In this document: one piece after another, positions 10,269-21,785 of the stretch
Numbering within the stretch: position 1 is the first letter of the stretch
Layout of the letters: each line of letters starts with the position of its first letter
Notes under the pieces: generated by a model
Database searches by the model: none
What the model was told of the DNA's origin: nothing
Seen by the model: the letters and a program-made list of their open reading frames with translations, nothing else
Source: Leishmania martiniquensis
Taxonomy: Eukaryota > Euglenozoa > Kinetoplastea > Trypanosomatida > Trypanosomatidae
Length of the DNA: 64,000 bases
Reading direction: 5' to 3'
NCBI RefSeq assembly: GCF_017916325.1
Contig: NC_090166.1
Coordinates: 1,364,228-1,428,227, forward strand
Translations under genes and position numbers: made by a program

Positions 10269-12660
10269 GCTCGGCTGAGGACGAATCGGATAGCGGCGCC
10301 AGCAGAAGAAGTCATGGACGCCACGACTAAATCACCCACCGCTGACAGCACGCAGATGAGGGAGCTAGACGGCGGCGGCGCGCATGGCATACTTGTGTGG
10401 AAGTGTGAGGAAGCTGCCCAACAACAAAAAAAGGCAGCTGAGGAGACCGGGGGAGGCGCGACGTGAGGCTTTGGCGCTCACGCGAGAGACGGGGACAGAC
10501 GAGAAAGCGAAAGGCGAAAAATGCGCGCGAGCAGAGGTGGAGCAGAGGGGAGCAGAGGCAGAGATGCCCACACGTTCGACGCGGCGCGTCTCGGACAGCG
10601 GCAACCCTTCTGTGAGCGACATCGCTAGCTGCCGAGGCAGTGGCCATCACACCGACGGATACGCTGGACTGCGGGTGCCTAGCAATGCTTTCTATGGGCG
10701 TCGGAAGTGATGTGAACTGGAGGGGATACGCAACCTCTGCCCTGCTCCGAGTCGCTGCGCCTGCGCGTCGCCTCTGCGTGAAACTTTCCCTGAACGTGTG
10801 TAGCGCCACACACGCACACACGCCCCATCACATCCCATCAACCGTACATCCACCTGGGACAAAAGGGAGGAGAAAAAAAACGGAGACAACGACAACACTG
10901 TCGTTGACTACCGTTCGACTCACACTATGCACAAGCGATGGGGAAGCAGAGACTACCCCATTCGGATCGAGACGGCGAAACCAGCCCAACCCAATAGTAC
11001 CAACGAGCGGAATAGAACGACCGCAACGCATTCGCATACGTTTCTGCCAATGGACGTTGACGGATGCCCGCCACACCTCACGCCCTCTGTTGATCCATTC
11101 GTCTCCTCGTCTTAGTGAGCTCGAGGAAGCGTCCGCGGCGAGGCGAGGTCGAAGCAGCACAGAGAGGGAAAGAGGGAGAGAGAACGCGGACGGATCGAGA
11201 GGCAAAGAAGACGGCACTGCACACACGCACACCCACGCCTGCGCCGCACACGGTGAGGCCGACACGAAGTCAAACGAAGAGGAAAGAAGCAAACTCGCGC
11301 CCCTTCGGACGAAAAAAGAAGCACCGGCAACCCCGCGAAACTTAGCGCAAGCGCTCGGTGCCTCGTCTCTGGTCTCAAGTCCTCCCTCCCACCCCCCTCA
11401 GGCGCTCAGATGCACGCGCGTCCATTCGCGCATTCCACTTTTTCTTCTCCGAATGACCTTTTTCACTTGTGAGCAAGCACGTCAACGCCGTGCGCGTCAT
11501 CAGCAGCGACAGAAGCACGCGTGTTTTTTTCCATGTAGCGAGCGGCACTTGTCGCACCGTCGTGTGCCATCACTGCAGTCTCGGCGCTTCCCGTCACCGT
11601 ATGCTGAGGGACAGAGAAGTAGACGAACGGGCGGGCGATGCCGTCGAAACCGAAGGCGAGACACCATTCAAAAAAGGGGAAAGAATAAAAAGTGAACGAG
11701 AGTGTGTGTGTATGTATGAGCGAGATGCGAATGGGTCCATTGGAATAAGAAAAGAAAGGAAAAAAATGCCGGCGCCTCAGCACCGCATACGGCACGAAGA
11801 GCGCACGTGTTCGATGTTTATCGCCGCCGTTCACTTCGTACAGACGTAAGCGGAGCGTCTCTCCTTCTCTTTCTCCGCCCTCAGCGAGGGTAAGCACACA
11901 GAGAGCTAGGGATTTAACGAAACATATGAGAAAGGGAAACAGTAAGCGGAGGTCTCCCCTCGCGCTCCGCTGCCGCCGGCGCCTTTTCCACTTCTGCAGC
12001 ACCGGCAGACCTTGAAGCAACGAACCAGTTAAAGAGAAAAAAAGCGCGTGCCGGCGGCGCTTGCACGCATGAACATCTGTGCCGCCATCAGGGCCACCCA
12101 TGCCGGTACATCCGTCCACGCGAGCGCGAGGCGAAGGTGCGTTCGACGCGCAAAAGCGCACAGACATATACATGCGCACGGAACGAGAGGAAGAAGAGAG
12201 GAGCAACAATGAAGAAGAGAATCGAAACGAATAAAGAGGGGCGAAGTCATGGAAGCGGAAGCGTGAACGGGCGAAGGGGAGGAGGGGAGAGAGAGGAAAA
12301 CGATAACTAAAAAAAAGACAGAACACCACGGGAGGGGAAAAGGGAGGGAGAGAGAGGGGGGGCGGAGGAGGCGTACATATCGAAGACAAGTCTGCGAATC
12401 AGCCGGGGGAGAAAGGCGGTCGTGAAACGACGGTCAGAGAGGGAAGACGCGCGCGAGAGAAGAGTGGCTGCCCATACAAGCAGGCCGCTGCATCACACCC
12501 TTTCTTCGCTACTCGTGCAATGCACAGGGCCCCTCCCCACCCGACATACATATACATATGTGGATATTGGTTCGTACGAAAGCGCATTTCGCCCCCACCC
12601 GCCGGCCCCCCCCCTACGCGTGAACTCGATCAACGGACGCCCCTCTCCTTTCGCCGTCGC
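10269..12660. other. Intergenic, strongly pyrimidine-rich on the minus strand
   Basis: About 2.4 kb without a supported gene. Plus-strand purine runs at about 11155-11190 and 12180-12380 translate on the minus strand into Ser/Pro/Leu/Phe-rich open frames (for example over 11463-12389) with no protein-like character. They fit a trans-splicing and polyadenylation region. Confidence 0.6.
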
Positions 12661-13815
12661 TCACACCAGACGCACCTCCCCACCAAAAGACACAAACGAC
12701 CCACGACGGGAGCGCTTCGAGGGAAGTGAGGCCGACCTTCTTGCCCTGGGTGGCCTCAACGAGAACGCGCTGCTCTCCGGCCCAGCGCTTAGGGCCGCCA
12801 CTCGAGCGGCGGTCAGTTGCTGGGTGACGGCTGGCTGTGGTGCAGGTGCCGCCTCCGTCACTATGCTCATTGAACTCTCTAGCTTCATGTCAGCGAGGAA
12901 CGTTCCGTAGCCCCCATCGTCGATGAAGCTGTGCAGCTCCTCCTCTACTGGGCCTGTCGACGCGCTCTGGTCATTGCAGGAGAACAGACAGAAGCTATGC
13001 ACCTCTCCGCTGGTCACACCCATGGTGCTTGCCGGCCGCGGCACCATAGGCATCCCGGCGGATGCGAATACCGGCAGCGCTGGCGAATGGCTCGTCGACC
13101 TGCTCAGGGACTCCGAGGCGTCATTCGGCCGCGTATGCCTCGTCCTCCAAGGCACCTCGCCGTCTGCACCGGCAGCGCCCTTATCCTTCCCCCGCTTCCC
13201 TTCCAGCTGCGGAAGCAGATCCTGCGTCTCTTTCGTCGGCGGCCGCCGCTGCAAAGTCTTCTTCCGCCTTTCCACAACGGCAGCCAACGCGTCCGCCATC
13301 GAAGTCCCGTAAGAACTCAGACAGGAGTGTTGGCCCCCGCACGACGGTCTTGCACGGTTGGTGATGCGATGCCTATCCTCTCTGGTCAGGCATTCAGGTA
13401 GCGGCTCACGCAAGGGCCGCCATGACGATGGGCTTGAGCGTTCCGCTTTCGACCGCTGCCCCTTGACCCTTGCGCGCGAGTGCGGCTGCACCTTCACCGG
13501 CAACCCCTTAATCTCCTCACAAGCGTGTAGGGTGGGCACCTCCTCGTCTTGTCCAAACGGCGCTGCTGCCCCCACTGGAGGGCTTCCTCTTTTAGCCGCC
13601 CGGTTTGTGGCCAAAGGGGCGTGCGTTTGATTCGGCGGCGCCTTCTTAGGTGTAGTTGCCATCGGGCGGGGTGCGATCCCCTTCGCATGCAGTGGCGGCG
13701 CGATGTCCGCCTCTGCAGAGAGGGAAATGGAGCGGATGTCAAACAGCTCGAGGGTGCTGTTGCACGTGGAGCTGTTAGAGAGCCCGTTCGCCTCCGCGCT
13801 ACTTCCGGCGCCCAT
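12661..13815 (-). CDS. Hypothetical protein with predicted N-terminal acylation signal
   Basis: 384 residues from an ATG at 13815. The start, MGAGSSAEANGLSNSSTCNS, fits the N-myristoylation pattern (Gly2, small residue at 6), so the protein may be membrane-tethered. The rest is mostly disordered-looking, rich in Ser, Pro, Arg and Lys, with a Lys/Arg-rich middle near residues 180-220 (ERRKKTLQRRPPTKET) and a basic Ser-rich C-terminus (SLPSKRSRRGSFVSFGGE) that resembles a kinase target such as RRxS. A compact conserved-looking stretch near residues 290-310 reads EEELHSFIDDGGYGTFLADM. No known domain is recognised. A plus-strand AG-rich tract just upstream (13854-13865) provides a short polypyrimidine run on the coding strand. 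Confidence 0.7.
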   Translation of the reverse strand: MGAGSSAEANGLSNSSTCNSTLELFDIRSISLSAEADIAPPLHAKGIAPRPMATTPKKAPPNQTHAPLATNRAAKRGSPPVGAAAPFGQDEEVPTLHACEEIKGLPVKVQPHSRARVKGQRSKAERSSPSSWRPLREPLPECLTREDRHRITNRARPSCGGQHSCLSSYGTSMADALAAVVERRKKTLQRRPPTKETQDLLPQLEGKRGKDKGAAGADGEVPWRTRHTRPNDASESLSRSTSHSPALPVFASAGMPMVPRPASTMGVTSGEVHSFCLFSCNDQSASTGPVEEELHSFIDDGGYGTFLADMKLESSMSIVTEAAPAPQPAVTQQLTAARVAALSAGPESSAFSLRPPRARRSASLPSKRSRRGSFVSFGGEVRLV

Positions 13816-15863
13816 TTACCTCTCTTCTGTGCGGCGGCCAATGCCCATTCAACGGGGAAAGGAGGCGCTCCGACTTTCCGTCAGAGGATCGAAAGAACGC
13901 GCAGCGTGGCCACCTGACACTCGGCGGCGGAAGTGCGTAGATGTGGAGGAGAAGGTGAACCACACGTCAGACCATTCACGAGAAGGGGGCAGCAGGTGAC
14001 AGGCGACGCCTCCATGTGCACACACATTCGGAGACAGACGCCAACGACAGACAGCGGCTTAAGGGAGTGCGGGAAAGGGGGGCCGCGGACTCGCTGGTGC
14101 GTATGCGCCACAGTGAGCCGATCGGCGTGCTCGGGGGCGGTGGAGCAGCGCGCCGCGGGTCCCCTTCAAGAGAAATGAGAGCAAACGAAACCCTAAGCGG
14201 CACCGATTTCAGTGCATGTGTGTGTGTGCGCGCGCGTTTGTCGAGCAATGAAGTCGAAAGCAACATCGTTGCAAGAGTGGGAGAAAGTGTGTGTGAGGGG
14301 GGAAGCCTTACTCCAGCGGTCGAAACGGGCAAGGCAGTCCGCCGCCGCACAGCCCTCTTTGACGCATCGGTAATGATCACAGAATTCCTTCCATGCAAAG
14401 GCCCTCACGCTAGCGTTGGCCTGGGCCGCTTCTCGATCGTGCTTGAGCACCGATTCAGTACGCATGCGTAGCTGAAGGCATGGCGCATGCGAGCGATCGC
14501 CGAAGTGCATCTAGTCGATGCCGCGCGCCGTCCTCCATGACCAGCGGGAGCAAGCGCCGCCAATGGTGAAAGCAGGGCAATTCGCAGACGCTGAGCACAG
14601 GGGAAAGAACGACATCGAATGGGACCGTGAGAACGCCTTTGGGCGAAAGCGAGAGCGGAGCCATTCATGCACAACAGTGCTGCATTCGAACATATTTGGA
14701 GAGCCTCTGGTGCGGCAGAGCCTCTGTAAACAGGAGTTGTCCACAGAAACTCTGATGGCACCGTCAACTCCATTAACCGAGAGGTGCCGGTGGCGGCATA
14801 AACGCGATGCGCTTTCACATTCTGTTCTTTCGCCGCTTGACGTCGATTGTCGTCAGCCGATGACACGTGTATACACAGAGAGAGAGAGAAGGAGAGGGAC
14901 GGGTGGGCACGCACTCTCCGCAACAAAGCATAGCGGCGCCCAACATAGAGGAGGTGTACACAACGCGAACGTTCAAAAAAAAAAGCGCATCCAAAAAAAT
15001 GCACACATGTACGTCAGCAGCACCGGCCACCAGTAATCGGGGGGAGGGGGGCTGACACTACCTAAGCAAGCTGTGGAACCGCCAAAGAAGTCAGGCGCGG
15101 ACATCATAGCGCGCGCGCGTCTGCCCTCCCAGGGCACCTCTCACCTGGCTCCCAGCCCTGCACGTTCGCTCGCTTTCACATACGGCGACACAAGGTTCAG
15201 TAGGGGGAGAGAGGGGAAGGGGGGTGGAGAAGTTCACGCCATCGCCGTCTGGCACCTCACCCTGTCGATCTGGGTGAGCATACACCTCGGTATACCGCCT
15301 TGAAGGAATGCGTGTGGGCCTCAGCTCCTCGTGTGCATCATACATCGTGAAGCGTCATCAACGGCTCAGACGCTCCTCTTTTCGTGACGCGCCTTACAAA
15401 CGCGCGCATTTTTTCAACGTCGCAGCGGCCCTCGCTGCGTCCCTGACACGACTGTCGGTTTCTGTCGCGCTTCTTCGGCCACCGAAAAGCAACCAAAATG
15501 TGGGGAGGAGGGCGGCACGCCATCTGCGCCAGCGCTTCACCGGGTGCAGCGAAGAGGGGCTCTGCGAGGTGGGAGCTGCCGGAAAGCGGACAGCCCCCAT
15601 TCGTTCCGTCATTTCGCTGACGGCACGGCAAAACGTTACCCTCCCTGACCCGCTCGAGCTGCCGGCAACACGATGATGACGATGATGCCAATCGAATGAT
15701 GTGTGCGGTGAGGGTGGTGCAGAGAGAGGGGGGCCTCAACGTCCGCTGCTTTGTGCATGATTGCCCGCCTCCCAGCCACACCCCACCGGGCGCCTGCGGG
15801 CCGAGCGCAGCGTATGTGCCGCTGATGGCGGACTCGCAAGACAACGCCGCTGCGCGCCTCGTC
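13816..15863. other. Intergenic region
   Basis: About 2 kb with no supported gene. It holds an (AG)-rich tract at 14876-14898, an A-rich tract at 14975-14999, and scattered CA/GT runs. An open frame over 15338-16090 has a GTG rather than ATG start and unlikely composition, and overlaps the better-supported frame at 15864-16529. Confidence 0.5.
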
Positions 15864-16529
15864 TCACGGCGGGGCGACATGGCAGAAGGCATCGAGCTCG
15901 GCGCACAGAATATACCGCGCCCCCATCCAATCCTGGCGGATCGACAGCCATGAGGGCCACGCAATTCGTGGCAAGCCCTGCCCTTTCGAATTGAGCCGTT
16001 GGCGTGCGAGTTGCTCAATTCGACTGTGGCCTTCCGCTGCCGACGGTTCCTGTGATTGCATGAGGCTGATGGGCTCCGGCTGATCTGCACGCAATGACAA
16101 GCTTATACGCGCACCGTGCAGTGCTGCGTGCTCGGACACGATGATCGGCGCTGCCCAACTCCTCCCTTCGGCTTTACCGGCGCATCCATCGCATCGCAGC
16201 AGCGGCTTTGGGCCCGGAGCCGCTGGGGTCGTGCGGCACCCCTGGGGCAGGTGCTCGAGTCCCCGGATGTGCTGATGTCGAGTATACGCCGAGGCCGTGT
16301 GCCATAGGCCGACCACAGACCGATCGTGCGGCTCTATGGCGTCACGTGAAGCATTCAGCCTGTATGAGAAATGGGCGGGGGGGCCCAGCATCACTGCCAT
16401 GGGTGTCAAGCGGTCCTCGGCCAGGCGAGACGCATGGAGTCCTCCCTTCGCTGTGGGCAAGCTGCGGATTTTGCAACGCTGCTGTTCACTAATCCCAGAG
16501 CGCGCCTTGTATTGGGTGCAGTCCTGCAT
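15864..16529 (-). CDS. Hypothetical protein, possibly a remnant
   Basis: 221 residues from an ATG at 16529. A good spliced-leader acceptor lies directly upstream: a C/T run opposite 16550-16564 followed by AG at 16549-16548. The ATG at 16529 is the first one after it. The protein starts MQDCTQYKARSGISEQQRCK and ends near SIRQDWMGARYILCAELDAF. No domain, membrane segment or repeat is visible. Composition is unusual (many Gln, His, Trp and Cys), so this could be the intact start of a gene that has lost its later part. Protein-like peptide also occurs in another frame just downstream (15839-15636), which would fit a frameshifted longer gene. Confidence 0.4.
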   Translation of the reverse strand: MQDCTQYKARSGISEQQRCKIRSLPTAKGGLHASRLAEDRLTPMAVMLGPPAHFSYRLNASRDAIEPHDRSVVGLWHTASAYTRHQHIRGLEHLPQGCRTTPAAPGPKPLLRCDGCAGKAEGRSWAAPIIVSEHAALHGARISLSLRADQPEPISLMQSQEPSAAEGHSRIEQLARQRLNSKGQGLPRIAWPSWLSIRQDWMGARYILCAELDAFCHVAPP

Positions 16530-16547
16530 TCACGGGAATACGTGCCA

Positions 16548-16564
16548 CTGGGGGGGAGGGGGGG
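16548..16564 (-). promoter_or_regulatory. Candidate spliced-leader acceptor for 15864-16529
   Basis: Coding-strand polypyrimidine run (opposite 16550-16564) ends directly in AG at 16549-16548, about 18 bases before the first ATG at 16529. This is the standard arrangement for kinetoplastid trans-splicing. The exact site is inferred. Confidence 0.45.
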
Positions 16565-17651
16565 CGCATACGTCACTTTACGCCCATGCGGTGCGTCGCG
16601 GCATCCCCCCCTGGGATGCTTTCTTTGCGTCGCCGCAGCGCTGAGAGGACTACTACCGAGACACTTATTTCCCCTGTCCATTGCCCTCCGTCTCTCCACG
16701 CGCTGAGTGCGTGTATGCCTCCGCCGCTTGCTCACCCCTTTCCTCTCCTCACAACGGATGTGTGCAGGAAGACGCCCGCATTTCATATTCCACTCGCTCA
16801 TCCATCCGCTCTCTCTCTTTCCCCTTTTCAGTGTGCGTGTGTGTCCCCCGACGCGGTTCACTGTAACCGCCCTTTTTTTATTATTTTTTTTATTTCCATT
16901 GCGATGGCGACCACTAATGAGAGAGAAAAAAGAGATGTGAGCCGAACGGTTTGTACCGTTCGTCGGTGTGTTGCGTGCAGGGGGAGAGGGGCGGAGGGGG
17001 TGAAGGAAACGGCATCGAGCGAGAGAGGGTTGTGTGCGCAACGGAAAAAAAAGTCTGTGTGCGCGGGGGGGGGAGGGGGCGAGAGAAGAAAGTGGCAATG
17101 CGGGTCAGAGGGGGGGGTCATTGCGCGATCATGAGAGTCGAGTTTGCTGCTCTGCGCTGAGCCCGCCGGGGGAGACAATCCTTTTTCTTGACGTTGGGCA
17201 CGCACCGCTGTGTAGAAGCCCCAGCAAACGTGTGGGTGATCGCTGCTTTCGCTTCATCATCAGCCGCGAGATGAGAAGAGGGAAACTCAGATGATGGAAT
17301 CGCCGACCGCCTACTCGTCCAGCACGCAGCGTTTACCATGAGCTGCGCAGCGGCCTTCCCCTTAGCAGGCGCCTTCCTCTGGCAAATGTCTGTGAAGCGG
17401 AGTGCTGAGGCGCCAATGCGCAACGAGCGCAAGCCGTGGGGGAAAAAAAACGAAAGAAGCGAAGAGAGAGAGAGAGAGAGACCCGCGCACCTCTCCCCTG
17501 CACCGCCCACACGCGCAGGCGCGCGCACAAGGGCTACATCGTCGCGTGCGCTTCCAGGCGATACTTGATAGAGATACCAGAACACGTGCATACCGGAGTC
17601 GGCGTCCTCTCATGCGCTTCATGGTAGAGGCGAGTTCGTGGGCTGCGGCCC
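16565..17651. other. Intergenic region
   Basis: Contains G-runs on the plus strand (about 17064-17118), a T-rich stretch at 16873-16891 and a (GA) run at 17464-17480. It probably includes the 3' UTR of the large helical-repeat protein gene upstream. No gene is supported. Confidence 0.5.
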
Positions 17652-20600
17652 TCAGAGTTGAGTGCTCTCGCCAAAGCTAAGGCATGCCTCCACCGCTTGC
17701 GGGTTGCTGGAAAGATGCGTTAGCACCTCGTGAGGAAAAGCGCGATACCACACCTCCAGCGCGTCCTCCCACCCAATTAGTGCGAAGAACAGTTCACAGT
17801 GGCGCGCCTGCACGGCGCCATAGGCGTCGAGCGGGTCGAGGTGTCGCTGCCCATCCTGGGATCGTGACGAGGACGAGGTGAGGACCGGCGTGCCCTCATG
17901 CTGCTCATGCCGAGTGCCCTTCTGTGCGCTTGCTGCCGTCTGCGCCTCTAGTAGGTAGCATGTGGTCTCGAGGGCCACCTGCCGTGGAACAGTGTGGCCG
18001 CAAGCGCTGGCGCGCGACTGCGCAGCAGCGCATAAGTGGTAGAGAAGCGACAGGGTGCTAGAGCGCACTGTATGCAGGCCGCATAGCTCACATTGCAGAC
18101 GCACCAGCGTCGCACCGGCGCGGCTGACTTCAGCGCTGTGGTCGATGTCCGAATTTGCCGCCCCCTCGGCCACCGCTAAAGAGGCCTGATCGTATTCGGA
18201 GATACGGCAGCAAAGTTTCAGAAGGTTGTGCACCATTGCCGGCTCTACGGGCCGCTGCTTTCCGGCGTCTTGGAGAGCACCCAGCAGGAGCCGAACGAGG
18301 TGAAGCGCCACCGCGCAGCGCTCTTTGCGCGCGCCCTCGGTGTGGAGACAGTCCTGTCGTGCCTCTTCATCCGTAGTACTCCCCCCCGCTGCGGGCAGAC
18401 GTGACAGTCGTGGGGGCAAAAGACGGTTCAGCTGATTTGGCAAAACCATATGCGTCGGCGGCAGGCACCCGTACCGCGCAATGGCGCGCTCCAGCAGTTG
18501 CTGCAGCTGCTGTACTCGCTGCGCAGAACTGTGCGGAACATCGCCGTCTTGTGCGTCAGCAACTGCATCTGTGCATGCGTCAGATTGCCTCCCGTGACTT
18601 GCCGAATCGTGCGAAGTCAGGACCTGCGGCATCGACGTGTCCAGGAGAGATACAACAGCTTCAAAGGTGGCATTGTAGTAGGCCTCTCTCGCCACTGCCT
18701 CATCCTGTACGCCGCCACGCTGGCGCTCCGCGTACGATGCCTCTTTGATCTGCGTTTGTGTGCCCGTCAACGATGTCGAAAAGTGCGCTGCCAGAGATGA
18801 CAAGTAGCGCCGCGTCCACACCCACCGCTTGGCGTAACACACCTTTTCCTCGGCAGAAGACGAGGCAGACGACATGGCTGATGCCGACAGCGACGTTAGG
18901 CACTTGATGACGTGCACTACCTCGCAGTGCACAGCAGCGGGGTACGCCATGAGCCACGAGCAGGGAGGGGCCTCCAGGCTTGCGGCGGCGACGGAGGCCA
19001 TCGGCGGTGGTGGGATACAGAGAAATAGAGAGGCCAGCAAACTGTCGTCATCTTGCCTTGCCGCATCCGTGGTGGTCATCTGAGGGCGCATGTGATGCTG
19101 CATCAACAGCCACACCACTGTGAGGGCGCGTCCACTTGGGTGGTGGAAGAAGTCAGCGCTGCCCGCCCACCACGGAGGTGAAGAGATGGCCGTTCCGCAG
19201 GGCCTTTCATGGGCTCCATCGTCACCATGAGTCGCCGCTGGGGCCTTTTTCGCGCAAGTGCTCTCCTGCAGTAAGTGAAATAGCGTTGACCCCTCAACTG
19301 ACAGCCTCTTCTCTACCCTTTCCAGCAGTACGTTCCGCAGGGTCGGGTACTGTACCACCTCCAGCAGTGCCGCAGAGAGCGAGACGTTAGCTCTCGCGCT
19401 GAGGCTCTGCTCCGCCATCTCCATGTCTAGCGACTGAAGCGCCAGTTTCTCTGCAACTTGCAGTTGCCCCTGCCTGCGGAGGAGCTCCACGGCGGCAGCC
19501 AAAGCCAGCGAGCGTGGCGTCGGCGGCGAACACGTCCTGGCCCACCGAGTCGCTGACGGAAGTGATGCAGGGCGACAGCGTGTGGCGCGAGTGCTCGCAG
19601 CCGCACTCTCGCCTGGGCGCGTCTCCCGAACGCCATAATGCTGGAGAAGTTGCAGGGCCACGTGCCAGGGAAGCCGCGGGTGACGCAGCAGAAAGGACAA
19701 CGCTGCTGGCGTCGGTGTGCGGCGTGGCGAATGCAGAGAGAAGCTGTGCCGCTCGTTCGCCTCTCGAGGAGAAGGCGAAGTCTTCTCACTCGGCTCCCCA
19801 CAGGGCAGCGCGCCGTAGTTGCAGGCGAGGAGCTCAAGGCAGTAACGCCAGAAATGCTTGCGAGCCGCAAGCGCCGCGGGCGTGAGTGTGTCAGGTTTCT
19901 CCTCGCGCAGCGCCAGAGTCTTCGACAAAACACACTCCACCTCGCGGTCATTCAGCGTCAGCCGCCTCGAGGGCCCATCAGCTGCGGTAGCAGGAAGCAG
20001 GTTGCCCTCGCCCTCTCGTGAAGGGTCGGTGCGCTGCTTCCTTTTGGTGGGGCGATGCCGATTCAGCGCCGCCACGACCGCGGTCACCGAGTCGATGGTG
20101 GCCTCATGAAGAAAGCTCAGTCGTGTCTCTCCGATTTCTTTCCGAGAAAGGCTGAACGACTTCGTGATAGTGGGCTCTGCAGCCGTGTGCGGTGCTAGCG
20201 AGCTCCCGCTTCGAGGATCGGGACTCGACGTGCGGGCAGGCGCGGTGTGCATGGCCCCCTCAAAGAGCGCCAGCGCCTCTTCCCATTTGTGCTTTGAGAG
20301 AAGACCCCGAATGATCTTGAAGATGTCCAGTAGGGATCCGCGCCAGGCGAGGCGCAGCACCGCTGAACGGTCCTTCTCCGAGGGGAGCGCTTGCACAGCA
20401 GAGAGAAAGTGGCCGTTCAGTCGAACTAAAGGGGGAGGGCAAGAAGGGGCAGTGCCAATCGATCCCGCAGAGAGCGTGGGCGTGGCGTCGAGGTCCGGCT
20501 CCAGTTGCCGCACCATAGCAGCGAGAGTGGCCGTTGGGGCACCGGGAGCGTTCTGTGCCGCGGCCATCGCTATGGAGAGTGTGGTCCCCCATTGCCGCGA

Positions 20601-21785
20601 CAGCCACTCGTCCCTATGCGGGGAGAGTGGCTGTCGCTGATGGTGCTGGTGTCGTTGCGCATGCAGCAACTTCACGCAGAGCTCGTACACCCGCAGAACC
20701 GCCGCCCACTGGCGGGCGCGGCCCAGTTGCTGCACCAAGTACGCTGTCGTTATGGGACCTGGCAAGTCACGCTGATACAGGGTGTGATGGTAGAAATGAA
20801 GCCCTCTCTCCCACTCACCCGCACGCAGAAGAGTCGTGAGGGTCATGTGGCGCATTGCCTTTAGGAAGGCGGAGTGGGCCCCTGTATCTGTCCTGCTCCT
20901 CGGCGGTGCAAGAGGCTCGGCCTGTTGGGTAGGTGCCGTTTGGCCCTTGATGGGTGGCGTGTGAGCCTCTGTGGAGCAGAGGTGGTAGAGGCAAAGCGCA
21001 TTGTGCCACGCCTGTGGCGACGGCGGTGCACGGCTCAGGTGGTGCAGGAGCTGTGCTGCTGCAGGAGGACTGAGAGCGGTGGGAAACAGCTGAGGCCGCG
21101 CGGGTGGCTGCTTCGTCCGCCACGTGTATAGTAGCTGCAGCGTCAGCGCCCAGCCGCATGGCGGAAACACCCCATAGCGCAATAGATGCTCTGTCGCCTG
21201 CACTACCGAATCCGATTCGGGCGCAGGTGTACGGGGCGGCTGTCCTGCGCCGTGGTGTACCTTCTCCGGGGAAGTGCTCGGCATCTCGTCCACAAGGCGG
21301 GCAAGCTCCACGAGCTGCAGCGCAGCGCTCCACTCATGCGACACACGAGGCGGGTCCCTACAAAATCGGCGGTATACATTTACCCCGGCGGCCACCCCTC
21401 GCGACCCAGGTGACTGCGCCCGGTAGATAAAGGACCAGAGGCCCCGTGGAAACCACTGAACGAGGTATCGCCGCAGCTGGATTGAGGAGGCACGTCGTGG
21501 TTGCCGGCCCAGCCGTGCCTCATCCAGCGCACGCGCAAGAGACGCGCGGGATGGGCGGGCTGAGGACAGCGACGACATGCATCCTGACGCTAGTCCCAGC
21601 AAGATGACACGCAGGAAGGAGTGGAGTTGGGCGGTGGGAGGAAGTGCGAGGGAGACAGTCGCCGTAGCCAGCACTTCGCGCAAGAGAGCGCCAAAAGAAG
21701 CGGGTGAAACACTGAGTTCTGCGCGGCGATGGTGGCAAGGGCGAATGAAGCGCTTCGACGCTGGCGTAGGCCGCCCAAGATGCAT
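17652..21785 (-). CDS. Large helical-repeat protein, PPR-like (probably mitochondrial)
   Basis: 1377 residues from an ATG at 21785, only about 400 bp downstream of the exonuclease gene. Scattered paired-helix segments have the spacing and residues of pentatricopeptide repeats: AGEWERGLHFYHHTLYQRDL, ARQWAAVLRVYELCVKLL, KHKWEEALALFEGAM and, near the C-terminus, IGWEDALEVWYRAFPHE. The rest is Ala/Leu/Arg/His-rich and mostly helical with low-complexity inserts. The N-terminus is basic with few acidic residues (MHLGRPTPASKRFIRPCHHR), compatible with import into the mitochondrion. Known kinetoplastid PPR proteins act in mitochondrial RNA processing, stability and mitoribosome assembly, so such a role is plausible but inferred. 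A second ATG lies at residue 69. No catalytic motif was seen. Confidence 0.8.
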   Translation of the reverse strand: MHLGRPTPASKRFIRPCHHRRAELSVSPASFGALLREVLATATVSLALPPTAQLHSFLRVILLGLASGCMSSLSSARPSRASLARALDEARLGRQPRRASSIQLRRYLVQWFPRGLWSFIYRAQSPGSRGVAAGVNVYRRFCRDPPRVSHEWSAALQLVELARLVDEMPSTSPEKVHHGAGQPPRTPAPESDSVVQATEHLLRYGVFPPCGWALTLQLLYTWRTKQPPARPQLFPTALSPPAAAQLLHHLSRAPPSPQAWHNALCLYHLCSTEAHTPPIKGQTAPTQQAEPLAPPRSRTDTGAHSAFLKAMRHMTLTTLLRAGEWERGLHFYHHTLYQRDLPGPITTAYLVQQLGRARQWAAVLRVYELCVKLLHAQRHQHHQRQPLSPHRDEWLSRQWGTTLSIAMAAAQNAPGAPTATLAAMVRQLEPDLDATPTLSAGSIGTAPSCPPPLVRLNGHFLSAVQALPSEKDRSAVLRLAWRGSLLDIFKIIRGLLSKHKWEEALALFEGAMHTAPARTSSPDPRSGSSLAPHTAAEPTITKSFSLSRKEIGETRLSFLHEATIDSVTAVVAALNRHRPTKRKQRTDPSREGEGNLLPATAADGPSRRLTLNDREVECVLSKTLALREEKPDTLTPAALAARKHFWRYCLELLACNYGALPCGEPSEKTSPSPREANERHSFSLHSPRRTPTPAALSFLLRHPRLPWHVALQLLQHYGVRETRPGESAAASTRATRCRPASLPSATRWARTCSPPTPRSLALAAAVELLRRQGQLQVAEKLALQSLDMEMAEQSLSARANVSLSAALLEVVQYPTLRNVLLERVEKRLSVEGSTLFHLLQESTCAKKAPAATHGDDGAHERPCGTAISSPPWWAGSADFFHHPSGRALTVVWLLMQHHMRPQMTTTDAARQDDDSLLASLFLCIPPPPMASVAAASLEAPPCSWLMAYPAAVHCEVVHVIKCLTSLSASAMSSASSSAEEKVCYAKRWVWTRRYLSSLAAHFSTSLTGTQTQIKEASYAERQRGGVQDEAVAREAYYNATFEAVVSLLDTSMPQVLTSHDSASHGRQSDACTDAVADAQDGDVPHSSAQRVQQLQQLLERAIARYGCLPPTHMVLPNQLNRLLPPRLSRLPAAGGSTTDEEARQDCLHTEGARKERCAVALHLVRLLLGALQDAGKQRPVEPAMVHNLLKLCCRISEYDQASLAVAEGAANSDIDHSAEVSRAGATLVRLQCELCGLHTVRSSTLSLLYHLCAAAQSRASACGHTVPRQVALETTCYLLEAQTAASAQKGTRHEQHEGTPVLTSSSSRSQDGQRHLDPLDAYGAVQARHCELFFALIGWEDALEVWYRAFPHEVLTHLSSNPQAVEACLSFGESTQL

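Noticed and set aside
10640..11695. Plus-strand frame of 351 codons
   Set aside because: Low-complexity Arg/Thr/Ser translation of intergenic tracts, no domain, wrong strand.
11463..12389. Minus-strand frame of 308 codons
   Set aside because: Ser/Phe/Leu/Pro-rich translation of a polypyrimidine tract.
15338..16090. Minus-strand frame of 250 codons
   Set aside because: GTG start, mixed composition, overlaps the better-supported frame at 15864-16529.
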